A stretch of 47,646 bases of DNA from Treponema sp. (GCA_017534445.1 JAFXWC010000069.1:1-47646), one strand, 5' to 3'; positions 1-7,956 are shown, counted from the first letter of the stretch. Notes: generated by a model not told the origin, from the letters alone. Program-made: numbers and translations.

Positions 1-996
1 GACACCCGCATTCCCGCAAAGATTGTGGGCTGGGACAGCACAATAGACCTTGCGCTCCTAAAGGCAGAAGTAAGGGCACCTTATGTCTTTACCCTAGGCT
101 CCAGCAGCGACCTTAACGTTGGCGACAAGGTGTATGCAATCGGCTCCCCGCTGGGGCTGGACAGAACCCTTACAAGCGGCATCATATCCGCAAAAGACAG
201 GGAACTTTTTACAAGCGGAAAAGTCTTCCAGATTGACGCGGCTGTTAACAGCGGAAACTCAGGCGGCCCACTTATAGACAGCCAGGCCCGCGTACAGGCA
301 ATCGTATTTGCAGGCGTGCAGAACTACCAGGGGCTTAACTTTGCCATCCCAGTTGAATACCTGCGCTACGAGCTTCCACTTCTTGCAGCCGGCGGAAAAA
401 GACGGCATCCTTGGACTGGCGCTTACGGAAAAACAAAAAGGCTTCCCGGTTCCGGCGCAAAGAACGAAGGCCTTTCCGTAATGTACACAATGCCCGGAAG
501 CCCCGCATATCTTGCAGGCTTGGAAGTTGGCCAGACAATCGTTGCAATAGGCGGAACAAAGGTAACTTCCCTTGACGACCTCCAGTATTACCTTATGCAG
601 AGAAAGGCCGGCTCCATAGTTAGGGTTACAACCCTTTCGGAAGAAGGTGTCCGCAAAGAACACACGCTTTATCTTAACGTGCGCCCGGATTCCCCAGGCT
701 ACGAAGTCTACACCCACGACCTAATCTCCGGCGCTCTGGTTCCAATCTTGGGCACGGAACTTGTAAGGGCTTCCTCCAAGGACAAGCGCGAATATACAAT
801 CTCCAGGCTCATAAAAGGCTCTTTGGCAGATGTTTCCGGATTCAGCGAAGGTGACCCAATAAAAATTCTTTCCACCCAGGTTTCCCCGGACAAGACTGCA
901 ATTTCCCTTACCCTTTACGCAAGAAAACGCAAGAACGGATTCTTGGACGTAGGACTTGGACTCGCAGCCCCCTTGGACAGCCCATATTATTTTTAG
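1..996 (+). CDS. HtrA/DegP-like periplasmic serine protease, C-terminal part
   Basis: The reading frame is open from base 1, so the start, the signal peptide and the catalytic histidine lie upstream of the window. What remains is the second half of a trypsin-like domain: the Asp region (STIDLALLK, Asp codon 46-48) and the catalytic serine in GNSGGPL (Ser codon 259-261). A PDZ-like domain follows around 470-670 (PGSPAYLAGLEVGQTIVAIGG). The last 100 residues look like a degenerate second PDZ. The family degrades or refolds misfolded envelope proteins in the periplasm. The stop is TAG at 994-996, and a structured repeat begins 4 bases later. The family is certain; the exact subtype (DegP, DegQ or DegS) cannot be decided without the N-terminus. 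Confidence 0.88.
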   Translation, partial: DTRIPAKIVGWDSTIDLALLKAEVRAPYVFTLGSSSDLNVGDKVYAIGSPLGLDRTLTSGIISAKDRELFTSGKVFQIDAAVNSGNSGGPLIDSQARVQAIVFAGVQNYQGLNFAIPVEYLRYELPLLAAGGKRRHPWTGAYGKTKRLPGSGAKNEGLSVMYTMPGSPAYLAGLEVGQTIVAIGGTKVTSLDDLQYYLMQRKAGSIVRVTTLSEEGVRKEHTLYLNVRPDSPGYEVYTHDLISGALVPILGTELVRASSKDKREYTISRLIKGSLADVSGFSEGDPIKILSTQVSPDKTAISLTLYARKRKNGFLDVGLGLAAPLDSPYYF

Positions 997-1000
997 GAAT

Positions 1001-1144
1001 TTTTTGGACGGTACTTTTTTTAGTTCTACCATTTTACTCTTTGGCTAACTCGACCGTAAGTTTTATCTCGTCACCGCCGTTCCGCCCTTCGCTTTCGCTC
1101 ATACCGTCCTTCGGCCGGTACTGCCGGGGCTCCATGGCGGCGTA
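1001..1144 (-). repeat. Multi-hairpin intergenic repeat, copy 1 (variant B)
   Basis: On the minus strand it starts TACGCCGCCATGGAG and ends GTACCGTCCAAAAAA. Between these lie a TACCG...CGGTA hairpin, a GC-GAAA-GC hairpin and GGAACGGCGG, whose GGCGG can close on the opening CCGCC. A second half carries the conserved stretch ATGGTAGAAC. The same modules recur near 8234, 31123 and 45790. It starts 4 bases after the protease stop codon. Confidence 0.75.
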
Positions 1145-1161
1145 GGCTTGTTTTTATCTTC

Positions 1162-1190
1162 TTGTAAAGACACCCCCTTTTTGCTATATT
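1162..1190 (+). promoter_or_regulatory. Sigma-70-type promoter, leaderless arrangement
   Basis: TTGTAA, a 17-base spacer, then TATATT. Only 7 bases separate the -10 box from the ATG at 1198, so transcription should start at or next to the start codon. No Shine-Dalgarno sequence is present. Confidence 0.7.
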
Positions 1191-1197
1191 AAAGCCA

Positions 1198-1434
1198 ATG
1201 AAAAGGCTATTTAAAAATGATTCTGTTATAGAGTCGTGCATCATGTTTTTTTTCATAGATTTGATTCTTCTTGTCTTAAATTTAGGATTTGGAATTACTG
1301 TAACTAAAGGAAAAATTTATCATGAACGCAATTACTTTATTGCAAATTTACAAGTGTTCATACTTTTTATTACCCTTACTGTGGCAATCATCCGGTTTTT
1401 GTGGCTTAAAAATAAAAGCCATGATGATAAGTAA
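1198..1434 (+). CDS. Small two-helix membrane protein, short paralogue
   Basis: A 78-residue protein with two hydrophobic segments (about residues 13-36 and 50-68) separated by a basic, polar loop (KGKIYHERNYF). It closely matches the first 75 residues of the gene at 1546 but stops where that protein continues into a soluble domain, so it looks like a truncated or minimal tandem copy. Its promoter ends 7 bases before the ATG and there is no ribosome-binding site, so a leaderless message is expected. Composition is AT-rich compared with neighbouring genes. No function can be assigned. The shared segment resembles the N-terminal part of DUF3592-type two-helix proteins, which is a weak comparison. 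Confidence 0.6.
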   Translation: MKRLFKNDSVIESCIMFFFIDLILLVLNLGFGITVTKGKIYHERNYFIANLQVFILFITLTVAIIRFLWLKNKSHDDK

Positions 1435-1435
1435 C

Positions 1436-1464
1436 TTGTAAAGACATATCCTTTTTGCTATATT
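1436..1464 (+). promoter_or_regulatory. Third copy of the duplicated promoter, no gene behind it
   Basis: TTGTAA, exactly 17 bases, TATATT, starting 2 bases after the stop of the short membrane gene. It matches the promoters at 1162 and 1510 but is followed by a hairpin and a T-run rather than an ATG. It may be a remnant of a lost third gene copy or may drive a very short RNA. Confidence 0.5.
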
Positions 1465-1465
1465 T

Positions 1466-1503
1466 AGCCTAGCCGGGATTGGAGTGGGGCATAGGCTTTT
1501 TTT
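1466..1503 (+). terminator. Possible Rho-independent terminator
   Basis: AGCCTAGCC at 1466-1474 can pair with GGC-A-TAGGCT at 1488-1497 (one bulged A, 13-base loop), followed by seven T residues. It would end transcription of the small membrane gene and of the orphan promoter. The large loop lowers confidence. Confidence 0.4.
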
Positions 1504-1509
1504 ATCTGC

Positions 1510-1538
1510 TTGTAAAGGTTCATTATTTTTGCTATATT
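1510..1538 (+). promoter_or_regulatory. Promoter of the longer membrane gene, leaderless arrangement
   Basis: TTGTAA, 17 bases, TATATT; the ATG at 1546 follows 7 bases later. Same geometry as the promoter at 1162. Confidence 0.7.
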
Positions 1539-1545
1539 ATGGCCC

Positions 1546-2031
1546 ATGAGAGTAAGCATAAAAAAGTTATTAAAAAATGATTCTGTTATAGAGTGGTGCG
1601 GGATATTTATTTTAATCGATATTATTTTTCTTGTCTTGAATTTGGGTTTTGGAATTACTGTAAGTAAAAGAAAAATTTATCACGAGCGCAATTACTATAT
1701 TGCCAATTTCGAGGTTGCAATAATTCTTATTTCCCTGCTGGTGGCAAGCATCCGCTTCTTTTGGCTCAAAAAGAAAATTTCTGGCGGTAATCAGGTTACT
1801 GCAAGAGTAAAGGATTTGCTCGAAAAGAAATCTTTCTGGAAAAAGAATGCAGATCTTTTTCTTAAGCTTTCCTTTGAAATGAATGGTGCTAATTTTGAAA
1901 AGGAAGTCCCCGTAAAATATTCTTCTGACCTTAAGAAAATCTTGGAGAAAGGCACAACAACAATTCTTGTAAAAGATCCTGACGCAGAAAAAATAATTCT
2001 TCTGGAACTCTATTCTGCCGTGGAAGCTTAG
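1546..2031 (+). CDS. DUF3592-like membrane protein, long paralogue
   Basis: 161 residues. Two membrane helices (about 17-40 and 53-71) flank a loop containing YHERNYYIANFE. After residue 80 comes a soluble, probably beta-rich domain that ends in a pattern like GTTTILVKDPDAEKIILLELY. That layout (two helices, then a domain closing with a V-x-x-P-x-x-P-like line) recalls DUF3592, though the match is by eye. The first half is a tandem duplicate of the gene at 1198. Translation is probably leaderless: the promoter lies 7 bases before the ATG and there is no Shine-Dalgarno. Function unknown. Confidence 0.65.
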   Translation: MRVSIKKLLKNDSVIEWCGIFILIDIIFLVLNLGFGITVSKRKIYHERNYYIANFEVAIILISLLVASIRFFWLKKKISGGNQVTARVKDLLEKKSFWKKNADLFLKLSFEMNGANFEKEVPVKYSSDLKKILEKGTTTILVKDPDAEKIILLELYSAVEA

Positions 2032-2044
2032 CTCCTTTAACACA

Positions 2045-2250
2045 TTAATCCTAGCCGGGATTGTAGGGGCAATTGGTAAAAAAATTGCATCCGTGCAATT
2101 TTTTTACCATGAGTTTTCTACGAAAACTCACCGGTTTTTTCTGCTAACAAATGACGCGCCCTCCATGGCGCTGCTTATTTTTCATTTGCCGGAACCCCGG
2201 AAAGCCCGTAAGGCGAGCATTCCCGAAGGGGCAGTCTACAAATAACGTGC
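2045..2250. repeat. Intergenic hairpin array (repeat copy 2)
   Basis: Three stacked palindromes fill this gap. First, GGTAAAAAAATTGCA (2075-2089) pairs perfectly with 2094-2108 around a TCCG loop. Second, TGAGTTTTC (2110-2118) pairs with GAAAACTCA (2122-2130). Third, an outer stem CAAATGA/TCATTTG (2148-2154 with 2182-2188) encloses GCGCC/GGCGC around the loop CTCCAT. The 3' part carries CCGGAACCCCGG (2191-2202) and further small stems. The same order of hairpins with different stem sequences recurs at 45863-45967. No coding potential was seen. Confidence 0.7.
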
Positions 2251-2280
2251 GCTCCAAATAAAAATAAAAAATAGCTCCTA

Positions 2281-2309
2281 TAGTCAAAAGTTAATTTGTA
2301 TGCTATAGT
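2281..2309 (+). promoter_or_regulatory. Likely lepA promoter
   Basis: TAGTCA (4 of 6 matches to the -35 consensus), 17 bases, TATAGT, about 20 bases before the AGGAA ribosome-binding site of lepA. Confidence 0.55.
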
Positions 2310-2335
2310 TAATAATCCAATCAACAGGAAACCTT

Positions 2336-4138
2336 ATGAGAGATTTAAAATTCAAGCGCAACTTTTGTATTACCGCGCACATTGACCACGGAAAATCCAC
2401 GCTGGCAGACCGCCTTATTCAGAAGGCAAAGATAATCGAAGACCGCCAGATGATGAACCAGATTCTGGACAACATGGACATTGAAAGGGAAAGGGGCATA
2501 ACCATAAAGAGCCAGGCCGTAACAATTCCCTACCACGCAAAAGACGGGAACGATTACGAGCTTAATTTTGTAGACACTCCGGGTCATGTTGACTTTAGCT
2601 ACGAGGTTAGCCGTGCAATTGCTTCCTGCGAGGGGGCACTTCTTTTAATAGACGCAACCCAGGGGGTGGAAAGCCAGACTGTAAGCAATATGTATATGGC
2701 AATGGAACAGGACCTTACTATTGTTCCTGTTGTTAACAAGATAGACCTTGCTTCTGCGGACATAGAAAGCGTTAAGAAGCAGATTGACCACGACCTTGGC
2801 CTTGATTCTGCGGACGCACAGCTTGTTAGCGCAAAGACCGGGCAGGGAATAGACGACCTTATGGAAGCCATTGTTACAAAGTTCCCGCCGCCACAGGGAG
2901 ACGTAAACGCACCCCTTACCGCCCTTATTTTTGACTGCCACTATGACGAATACAGGGGCGTTATTGTTCACATCCGCGTAATGGACGGAAGGGTAAAGGC
3001 CGGGGACACAATCCGCCTTATGAGCAGCGGGGCAGAGTACAAGGTGGAGCAGGTTGGCCTTTTTAAAATCAAGTACGAGGAAACTTCTGCGCTTGAGGCT
3101 GGAGACGTAGGATATATTATTGCTGGTATGAAGACTGTTGCCGACGTGCGCGTTGGTGATACCGTAACTTCTGCCACAAATCCTGCAAAAGAGCCGCTTC
3201 CTGGTTTTAAGGAAGTAAAGCCTGTAGTATTCTCTTCCATTTATCCTATTGATTCAAATGACTATGAGGAACTAAAGGAAAGCATGGAAAAGCTAAAGCT
3301 GAACGATGCTTCCCTTGTTTACGAAAAGGACAATTCCCTTGCGCTTGGAAACGGATTCCGCTGCGGCTTCTTGGGTTTGCTTCATCTGGAGATTGTGCAG
3401 GAACGTCTAGAGCGTGACTTTGACCAGGTTGTTATTTTTACGGCCCCTAGCGTAAAGTACAGGGTAAAGCCTGCCGGCCGCGATGAGATTTTTGTGGACA
3501 ACCCTGCTGACTATCCGGAGGGTAAGATTGAGTCTTCCCAGGAACCATACATTAAGGCTTCTATAATTACCCCTTCTGAATTCCTTGGAAGCATTATGGA
3601 GCTTTGCCGCCTTAAGCGTGGTGAGCAGACCAACATGCAGTACCTGGACGAAAAGCGTGTTGAGCTTACCTACCATATGCCACTTGCAGAGATTCTCTTT
3701 GACTTCTATGACAAGCTAAAGTCTTACAGCCGCGGTTATGCAAGCTTTGACTACGAGATTACAGATTACCGCCCAACAGACTTGATAAAGATAGACATAC
3801 TCATAAACGGAAAGCCTGTTGATGCCCTTGCCCAGCTTTGCTTTAGGCCCAATGCTGTTGAACATGCAAAGGTTGTCTGTGAGCGCCTTAAGGGGGAAAT
3901 TGCCCGCCAGCAGTTTAAGATTGCAATTCAGGGTGCAATAGGAAGCCAGATTATTGCCCGCGAAACCGTTAACCCTGTTCGAAAGGACGTTCTTGCAAAG
4001 TGCTACGGCGGTGACGTTACCCGTAAGCGTAAGCTTTTGGAAAAGCAGAAGGCCGGAAAGAAGCGCATGCTTATGGCAGGAAACGTTGAGCTTCCGCAGA
4101 GCGCATTCCTTGCAGTTCTAAAGGAAAAGGAAGACTAG
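2336..4138 (+). CDS. lepA: Elongation factor 4 (back-translocating GTPase LepA)
   Basis: 600 residues, the usual LepA length. The GTPase domain shows G1 AHIDHGKS (14-21), the RERGITIKS switch region (51-59), G3 DTPGH (80-84) and G4 NKID (134-137). EF-G-like domains II, III and V follow, then the LepA-specific C-terminal domain, rich in lysine and arginine (GGDVTRKRKLLEKQKAGKKRM). The enzyme binds stalled or mis-translocated ribosomes and can move tRNAs back. The start ATG follows AGGAA at 9 bases. It is transcribed alone, converging with the DUF115 gene downstream. Confidence 0.97.
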   Translation: MRDLKFKRNFCITAHIDHGKSTLADRLIQKAKIIEDRQMMNQILDNMDIERERGITIKSQAVTIPYHAKDGNDYELNFVDTPGHVDFSYEVSRAIASCEGALLLIDATQGVESQTVSNMYMAMEQDLTIVPVVNKIDLASADIESVKKQIDHDLGLDSADAQLVSAKTGQGIDDLMEAIVTKFPPPQGDVNAPLTALIFDCHYDEYRGVIVHIRVMDGRVKAGDTIRLMSSGAEYKVEQVGLFKIKYEETSALEAGDVGYIIAGMKTVADVRVGDTVTSATNPAKEPLPGFKEVKPVVFSSIYPIDSNDYEELKESMEKLKLNDASLVYEKDNSLALGNGFRCGFLGLLHLEIVQERLERDFDQVVIFTAPSVKYRVKPAGRDEIFVDNPADYPEGKIESSQEPYIKASIITPSEFLGSIMELCRLKRGEQTNMQYLDEKRVELTYHMPLAEILFDFYDKLKSYSRGYASFDYEITDYRPTDLIKIDILINGKPVDALAQLCFRPNAVEHAKVVCERLKGEIARQQFKIAIQGAIGSQIIARETVNPVRKDVLAKCYGGDVTRKRKLLEKQKAGKKRMLMAGNVELPQSAFLAVLKEKED

Positions 4139-4469
4139 GAAAAAATATTGTCTTCTGAAAAACTTTTTAATTACAAATGATACAAATAGTTAAACAGTAT
4201 TCAGAAAAATAAGAGTGCAAGAAAAAATGCCAAAAACGCAAAAGAACTTGCACTTATTTCCAAAGCGAACAGTCTATATCTAGATAGAAATTAAAGTGAA
4301 TAAAAGAATCTGGGTTCTTAGGGCGTTAGCCCTAAGCCGTGCCGGGAAAGGGAGGGGTTAAGGGGGAACTTGCAACGAAGTTTCAAGCAGGGAAAACCCT
4401 CGCTTCGGAGTAGGGGGGTGTTCCTCCCCTTAGTTCGGGGTCCAAGGGCTCTCCCTTGAAAAGAGTTTT
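4139..4469. other. Gene-free gap after lepA
   Basis: The first 170 bases are AT-rich with no open frame, promoter or clear terminator that I can support. The remainder is the GC-rich hairpin element described at 4318-4455. Confidence 0.5.
4318..4455. repeat. GC-rich hairpin-containing intergenic element
   Basis: Contains TTAGGGC-GTTA-GCCCTAA, AACTT-GCAACG-AAGTT and CAAGGG-CTCT-CCCTTG, along with runs of G and C. In style it resembles the element at 23925-24005, and it contrasts sharply with the AT-rich flank. No coding frame is conserved. It may be a mobile or structural repeat. Confidence 0.45.
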
Positions 4470-5528
4470 TCAGTAAACACCAAGTATTTTTAGGAAGCTG
4501 TCTATTTCTGCCCTGACCCTTTTTAGGAAGGGGGTAGAAGTGCTTGCCTTGTTGCCGTCCGGAAAGTGAAGGAAGAGGTATTCCCTTGGCGAAAGTATGC
4601 TCATTATCTGCTGGCTAAGGGTGATTCCTTCTTTTCTGAATGATGATTTTTCTCCGTTTATAAGCAGGTCCTTCATTTCGTTAAGGGCCTCTTTTTCCTC
4701 AACCAAATATCCGCTTATGATTTCGTGTGCCTTTTTGGATTCTTCCGACTTGATTTGAATTCCAGAAGGGGCTTGGTCTTGGCCGCTGCCCTTGTTCTGA
4801 AGCGATGCAACAGTCCATACAGAGGCTGCCGTGCATTTTTTTAGGTGCAGGTCTATGCCGCATTCACCCATGTCGTAGAGGTTCTTTTGCCCGCCAAAGA
4901 TTGCCGCAAAGTTTATTGCGTAACTTTCCATTATTGGAGAAGAATACATTGTGCTTTTATCCTTGCTTTGAACGGGAAATGCCGGGGGAAGCAGGGATGC
5001 AGAATAGTTTGCCGCGCCGTTTTTTCTTGTGCAGTTTGCAAGAAGCCGCTTTGATGCCGCAACGTTTTTTGCATGTGTCCTTCCCGCTGAATAAGAAAAG
5101 TCCATTCCGCTAACAAAAACGCTTGTTGCAATGCTTTGCCTAATTACAAGTGCAAGGTAAACAGCCGTAAGCCCGACAGAGCCCAGCGGCGGAATAAGGT
5201 TTTGTATGATTCCCCTTTCTTTTATTGAATCAAGGTATTGGCACTTTGCGTATTCAGATGCAAACCATATCCTCTTTTTAAAAAGGCGTGCAACCTGGGG
5301 GCGGGAACAAAGGTCTGCAAAGAAAATAATTTGGTCAAAATCTTCTTTTGCAAAGCTTGCGTATGAGTCCTGGATTGCAAACTGGCTTTCCACCGCAACG
5401 ATTGCATCCGGTCTTATTCCCCTCGCAAGAACTGCCTGGGCTGCGGCATCCACTGCAATTATAAAGTAGCGTCCTTCTTTTGCTTCCTTTACGAAAGATG
5501 AATTTTTCTTCTGCAAAGGTGCGGTCAA
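4470..5528 (-). CDS. DUF115 (MptE/Maf-like) protein, C-terminal fragment after a frameshift
   Basis: This frame holds the second half of a DUF115/MAF_flag10 domain (FIIAVDAAAQAVLARGIRPDAIVAVES) and a long C-terminal region. The first half, with the diagnostic GAGESLD motif, sits in another frame upstream (5335-6162). Removing one A from the A5 run on the minus strand (5503-5507) would join them as ...RTFAEENSSFVKEAKEGRYF..., a smooth family-like sequence. The nominal TTG start at 5528 lies inside the domain and has no convincing ribosome-binding site. In spirochaetes and other flagellated bacteria this family is linked to flagellin glycosylation or surface sugar transfer. Either a pseudogene, a sequencing error, or a slippage-controlled gene. 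Confidence 0.7.
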   Translation of the reverse strand: MTAPLQKKNSSFVKEAKEGRYFIIAVDAAAQAVLARGIRPDAIVAVESQFAIQDSYASFAKEDFDQIIFFADLCSRPQVARLFKKRIWFASEYAKCQYLDSIKERGIIQNLIPPLGSVGLTAVYLALVIRQSIATSVFVSGMDFSYSAGRTHAKNVAASKRLLANCTRKNGAANYSASLLPPAFPVQSKDKSTMYSSPIMESYAINFAAIFGGQKNLYDMGECGIDLHLKKCTAASVWTVASLQNKGSGQDQAPSGIQIKSEESKKAHEIISGYLVEEKEALNEMKDLLINGEKSSFRKEGITLSQQIMSILSPREYLFLHFPDGNKASTSTPFLKRVRAEIDSFLKILGVY

Positions 5529-6162
5529 GGCTTTCTCCTGCTCCCAAAACGATTATTGGCTTTGACACGCTTCCCGCTGCGTCCTGCAAGAATGTGTCTG
5601 ATGAGGCGCTTGTTTCCTGCATCTGCGACAGGTTCTTGAATATGTTGTGGGAAAAGAGCCTTCCCATTTTTACTATGGTGATTCTGTTTTTCCAGTAGGA
5701 GGCAACCATCTGTTCAGCGGCATTGCAGATGGAAGTGTACCATTCCGCGTTGAACTGAGTTCCTGCGCTAAAGTCAAGGCGTAAAACCCTGCGGAAGTTT
5801 CCAGTAGAAATTTTTTTGTTAAGGAAAGATTCAAATTCATCCAGCTGGTCTGAAAAATAAAAATGAATTTTTTCTGCGTCTTTTTTTTGCCCCAGCTTTT
5901 CTTTTGCAAGGGTATAGAGCTTTCTGTCCGCCTCTATTGCGCACACTTCTGCTTCTTCTTGGCAAAGACTGCCCAAGCTTTCTTGCAGTTGGTCAAGACC
6001 GTACCAGAGGCATGGCGAGCATATAATGATGATTGTTCCTGGTAAGAATTTTGTGCCTTGGATTAAGGAAAGAACAGAACGCTCTGGATTGTACTTTGAA
6101 TAAAGGTAGCGTCCCTTGTAACGGATAGTGTCTGGCAAGCCGCTTGTGGAAGAAGCTTCCAT
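5335..6162 (-). CDS. DUF115 (MptE/Maf-like) protein, N-terminal fragment before a frameshift
   Basis: The N-terminal half starts MEASSTSG and contains the family's opening pattern (KGRYLYSKYNPERS) and the nucleotide-binding-like PIIVLGAGESLD near its end. I prefer the ATG at 6162 because GAGGAAG lies 7-8 bases upstream; an in-frame TTG at 6243 has no such site. After the A5 run at 5503-5507 the frame continues with a Cys-rich sequence unlike the family until a stop at 5335, which is the signature of an out-of-frame tail. It lies 88 bases downstream of the chaperone gene and is probably cotranscribed with it. Predicted role: transfer of a sugar to flagellin or another surface molecule (inference from the family). 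Confidence 0.7.
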   Translation of the reverse strand: MEASSTSGLPDTIRYKGRYLYSKYNPERSVLSLIQGTKFLPGTIIIICSPCLWYGLDQLQESLGSLCQEEAEVCAIEADRKLYTLAKEKLGQKKDAEKIHFYFSDQLDEFESFLNKKISTGNFRRVLRLDFSAGTQFNAEWYTSICNAAEQMVASYWKNRITIVKMGRLFSHNIFKNLSQMQETSASSDTFLQDAAGSVSKPIIVLGAGESLDRTFAEEKFIFRKGSKRRTLLYNCSGCRSPGSSCEGNKTGCNRCGGKPVCNPGLIRKLCKRRF

Positions 6163-6249
6163 TTGAATTTCTTCCTCGCGGCCATTTTCCAGAGGGAGAA
6201 GGGGGTTTCTTGTTCCTACTCCCTTTTGATTTTGTGTATTCAAGAAAAC

Positions 6250-7761
6250 CTACTGTTCGTTGCCAGCGATAAAGTACTTGAAGTAGGTTTCCATAAAGCT
6301 GTCTACAACACCGTCAAATCTCTTAAGGTTTGTTTGTGATGAAGACTGGTCTGTCTGTGAAACGTTTGCATCAAAGTTTGCGAGTTCTGCAGGCGGATCC
6401 TTCTGAATGCCTGTGCAGCGTGCTACGATTACGTTTGAAGCAAGAACGAATGGTTCGCTCATTTCGTCTTTCTTGAGCTTGAACATCTTTTCAAGTACAG
6501 ATTCGTTTGTTGAAAGTCCTGCGAGTTCTGAAACGTCAGATGGTGTGGCATTGTAGAATGGAGAGTTTCCGTAGTTTACAGGGAAAGCTGCAACGTCTGC
6601 CTTTGTGATTGAGAACTTTTCGCAAGCATCGTCAAAAGAAGAAAGCTTTGCTTCAGAAATAAAGGCCTTTGCGCGTTCTGCGTAGAAGTTTTCAATGTAG
6701 CCCTTTTCTGATGACTTAAGGTAGTCAAGGACTATGGTTACGGTTGCTTCGTCGTTAAAGTCTGCTGTCTTTGGCTCAGAGTCTGTGCGGAAGATTGTCC
6801 AGCCGCTCTTTGTCTGTACCGGGTCAGAGATTGTTCCCTTTGCAAGGGCTGCTGTCTTTTCTGCATCCTCTGCGCTCTGGATTACGTTCAAGAGGCCGTA
6901 GTAATATGGAACAGAAAGCTTTCCGTCTTTGTCTGTATAATATTTTGTTGACTTTTCGCTGATTGCGTCTTCGAAAGTTACTTCGTTGTTCTTGATCTGC
7001 TTAAGAAGGGACTTTGCCTCGTCCTCACCTTCAAGTGTTATGGCAGACATGTCAAGCTTCTTGAATTTGTCTGGGTTTGCCTTTCCGTACTTTGCGGCTT
7101 CTTCTTTGGGGAAGTCGTTTGTGCTGAATGCGGCAAGCTCGAATGAGCGCTTTGTGCTGTCCATTGCGGCAATGAATGACTTTTCCTTTGATGAAGTCTT
7201 AAGGCCATACATTGGGTTGCCGGAAACTTTTGTGTCTGAACCCATTACGTCGTCATTGTAGCGCATAAAGGCAAGGTTTGTTGCGGCTGTCTTGCGGAGG
7301 TCTGCCTTTGTTGCATCATCCGTCTGGTTGTAGAGCTTTTCGGAGTACTTGCCGTTTTCGTCATAGAACCTTGGAAGGATTGCGCGGTTAACAGCATCCT
7401 TTGATGCGCTCCAGTTTGCCTTTTTTACTGCGGCAGAATATACCATTGAGCGCAGGGTGCCTTCAAATGCACCTGTAAAAATTGAATAGTAGGTGTTCTG
7501 GTTCAAGTCCTGGCCATAAGCCTTGTAAAGCTCTGCCATGTAGGATACGCGGTCTGCAAATTCCGTGCCGGCCTTGTACTCAATTTTCTGTCCCTTGTAG
7601 GAACCAAAAACAGGTGTCTTGCCTGCGTGGGCGAGTGCCTCAAAAATCATGCTTCCGCCCGTAGGGATAAATACGATTGCTGAAATTACCAGAATAATTA
7701 CGGCTCCTATTTTTGCGCCGTCTTTCTTTGCTTTTTTAGGAGTTGTGATTTCTTCTTCCAT
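6250..7761 (-). CDS. Membrane-anchored SurA/PpiD-like peptidyl-prolyl isomerase
   Basis: 503 residues from ATG 7761. A basic cytoplasmic tail (EEEITTPKKAKKDGAK) is followed by one membrane helix (IGAVIILVISAIVFIPTG) and a long periplasmic part. That part has a SurA_N-like helical region, then a parvulin-like segment around KKLDMSAITLEGEDEAKSLLKQIKNNEVTFEDAISEKS to VQTKSGWTIFR. The family helps outer-membrane proteins fold. The frame is open further upstream, but a good promoter (7838-7866) lies inside that extension and AAGGA precedes ATG 7761, so the longer start is rejected. The parvulin active-site residues are not clearly canonical, so chaperone action without strong isomerase activity is possible. 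Confidence 0.75.
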   Translation of the reverse strand: MEEEITTPKKAKKDGAKIGAVIILVISAIVFIPTGGSMIFEALAHAGKTPVFGSYKGQKIEYKAGTEFADRVSYMAELYKAYGQDLNQNTYYSIFTGAFEGTLRSMVYSAAVKKANWSASKDAVNRAILPRFYDENGKYSEKLYNQTDDATKADLRKTAATNLAFMRYNDDVMGSDTKVSGNPMYGLKTSSKEKSFIAAMDSTKRSFELAAFSTNDFPKEEAAKYGKANPDKFKKLDMSAITLEGEDEAKSLLKQIKNNEVTFEDAISEKSTKYYTDKDGKLSVPYYYGLLNVIQSAEDAEKTAALAKGTISDPVQTKSGWTIFRTDSEPKTADFNDEATVTIVLDYLKSSEKGYIENFYAERAKAFISEAKLSSFDDACEKFSITKADVAAFPVNYGNSPFYNATPSDVSELAGLSTNESVLEKMFKLKKDEMSEPFVLASNVIVARCTGIQKDPPAELANFDANVSQTDQSSSQTNLKRFDGVVDSFMETYFKYFIAGNEQ

Positions 7762-7837
7762 AAAGGGAATCCTTCTTTTAAAAATGTTCTTGATGAAATA
7801 CTGTGCCGCCTGTAACGGTAGAGCATAGAGTAATACG

Positions 7838-7866
7838 ATTTTATCATTGTACATATAGAGTGTCAA
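7838..7866 (-). promoter_or_regulatory. Promoter of the SurA/PpiD-like gene
   Basis: On the minus strand TTGACA, 17 bases, TAAAAT; about 70 bases upstream of ATG 7761. It fixes the start codon choice. Confidence 0.75.
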
Positions 7867-7916
7867 CAGTGCAAAAAGTTTTTGTGAAAAAAAATTAGAA
7901 TTTTTTAAAAAGTGTA

Positions 7917-7945
7917 TTGACACAAATTATGCGTTGTGCTATAGT
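7917..7945 (+). promoter_or_regulatory. Promoter of the tRNA-Asp/tRNA-Pro unit
   Basis: TTGACA, 17 bases, TATAGT, ending 11 bases before the mature 5' end of tRNA-Asp. Confidence 0.8.
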
Positions 7946-7956
7946 CATAATCACAC

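Noticed and set aside
1001..1144. Integron attC-like site
   Set aside because: Treponema denticola is known to carry an integron, and the repeat has inverted arms, but I find no paired RYYYAAC/GTTRRRY boxes, no integrase and no cassette order; copies lie in both orientations between housekeeping genes.
7762..7923. Longer start for the SurA/PpiD-like protein (54 more residues)
   Set aside because: A consensus promoter for this gene lies inside the extension, and ATG 7761 has a proper ribosome-binding site followed by a normal membrane anchor.
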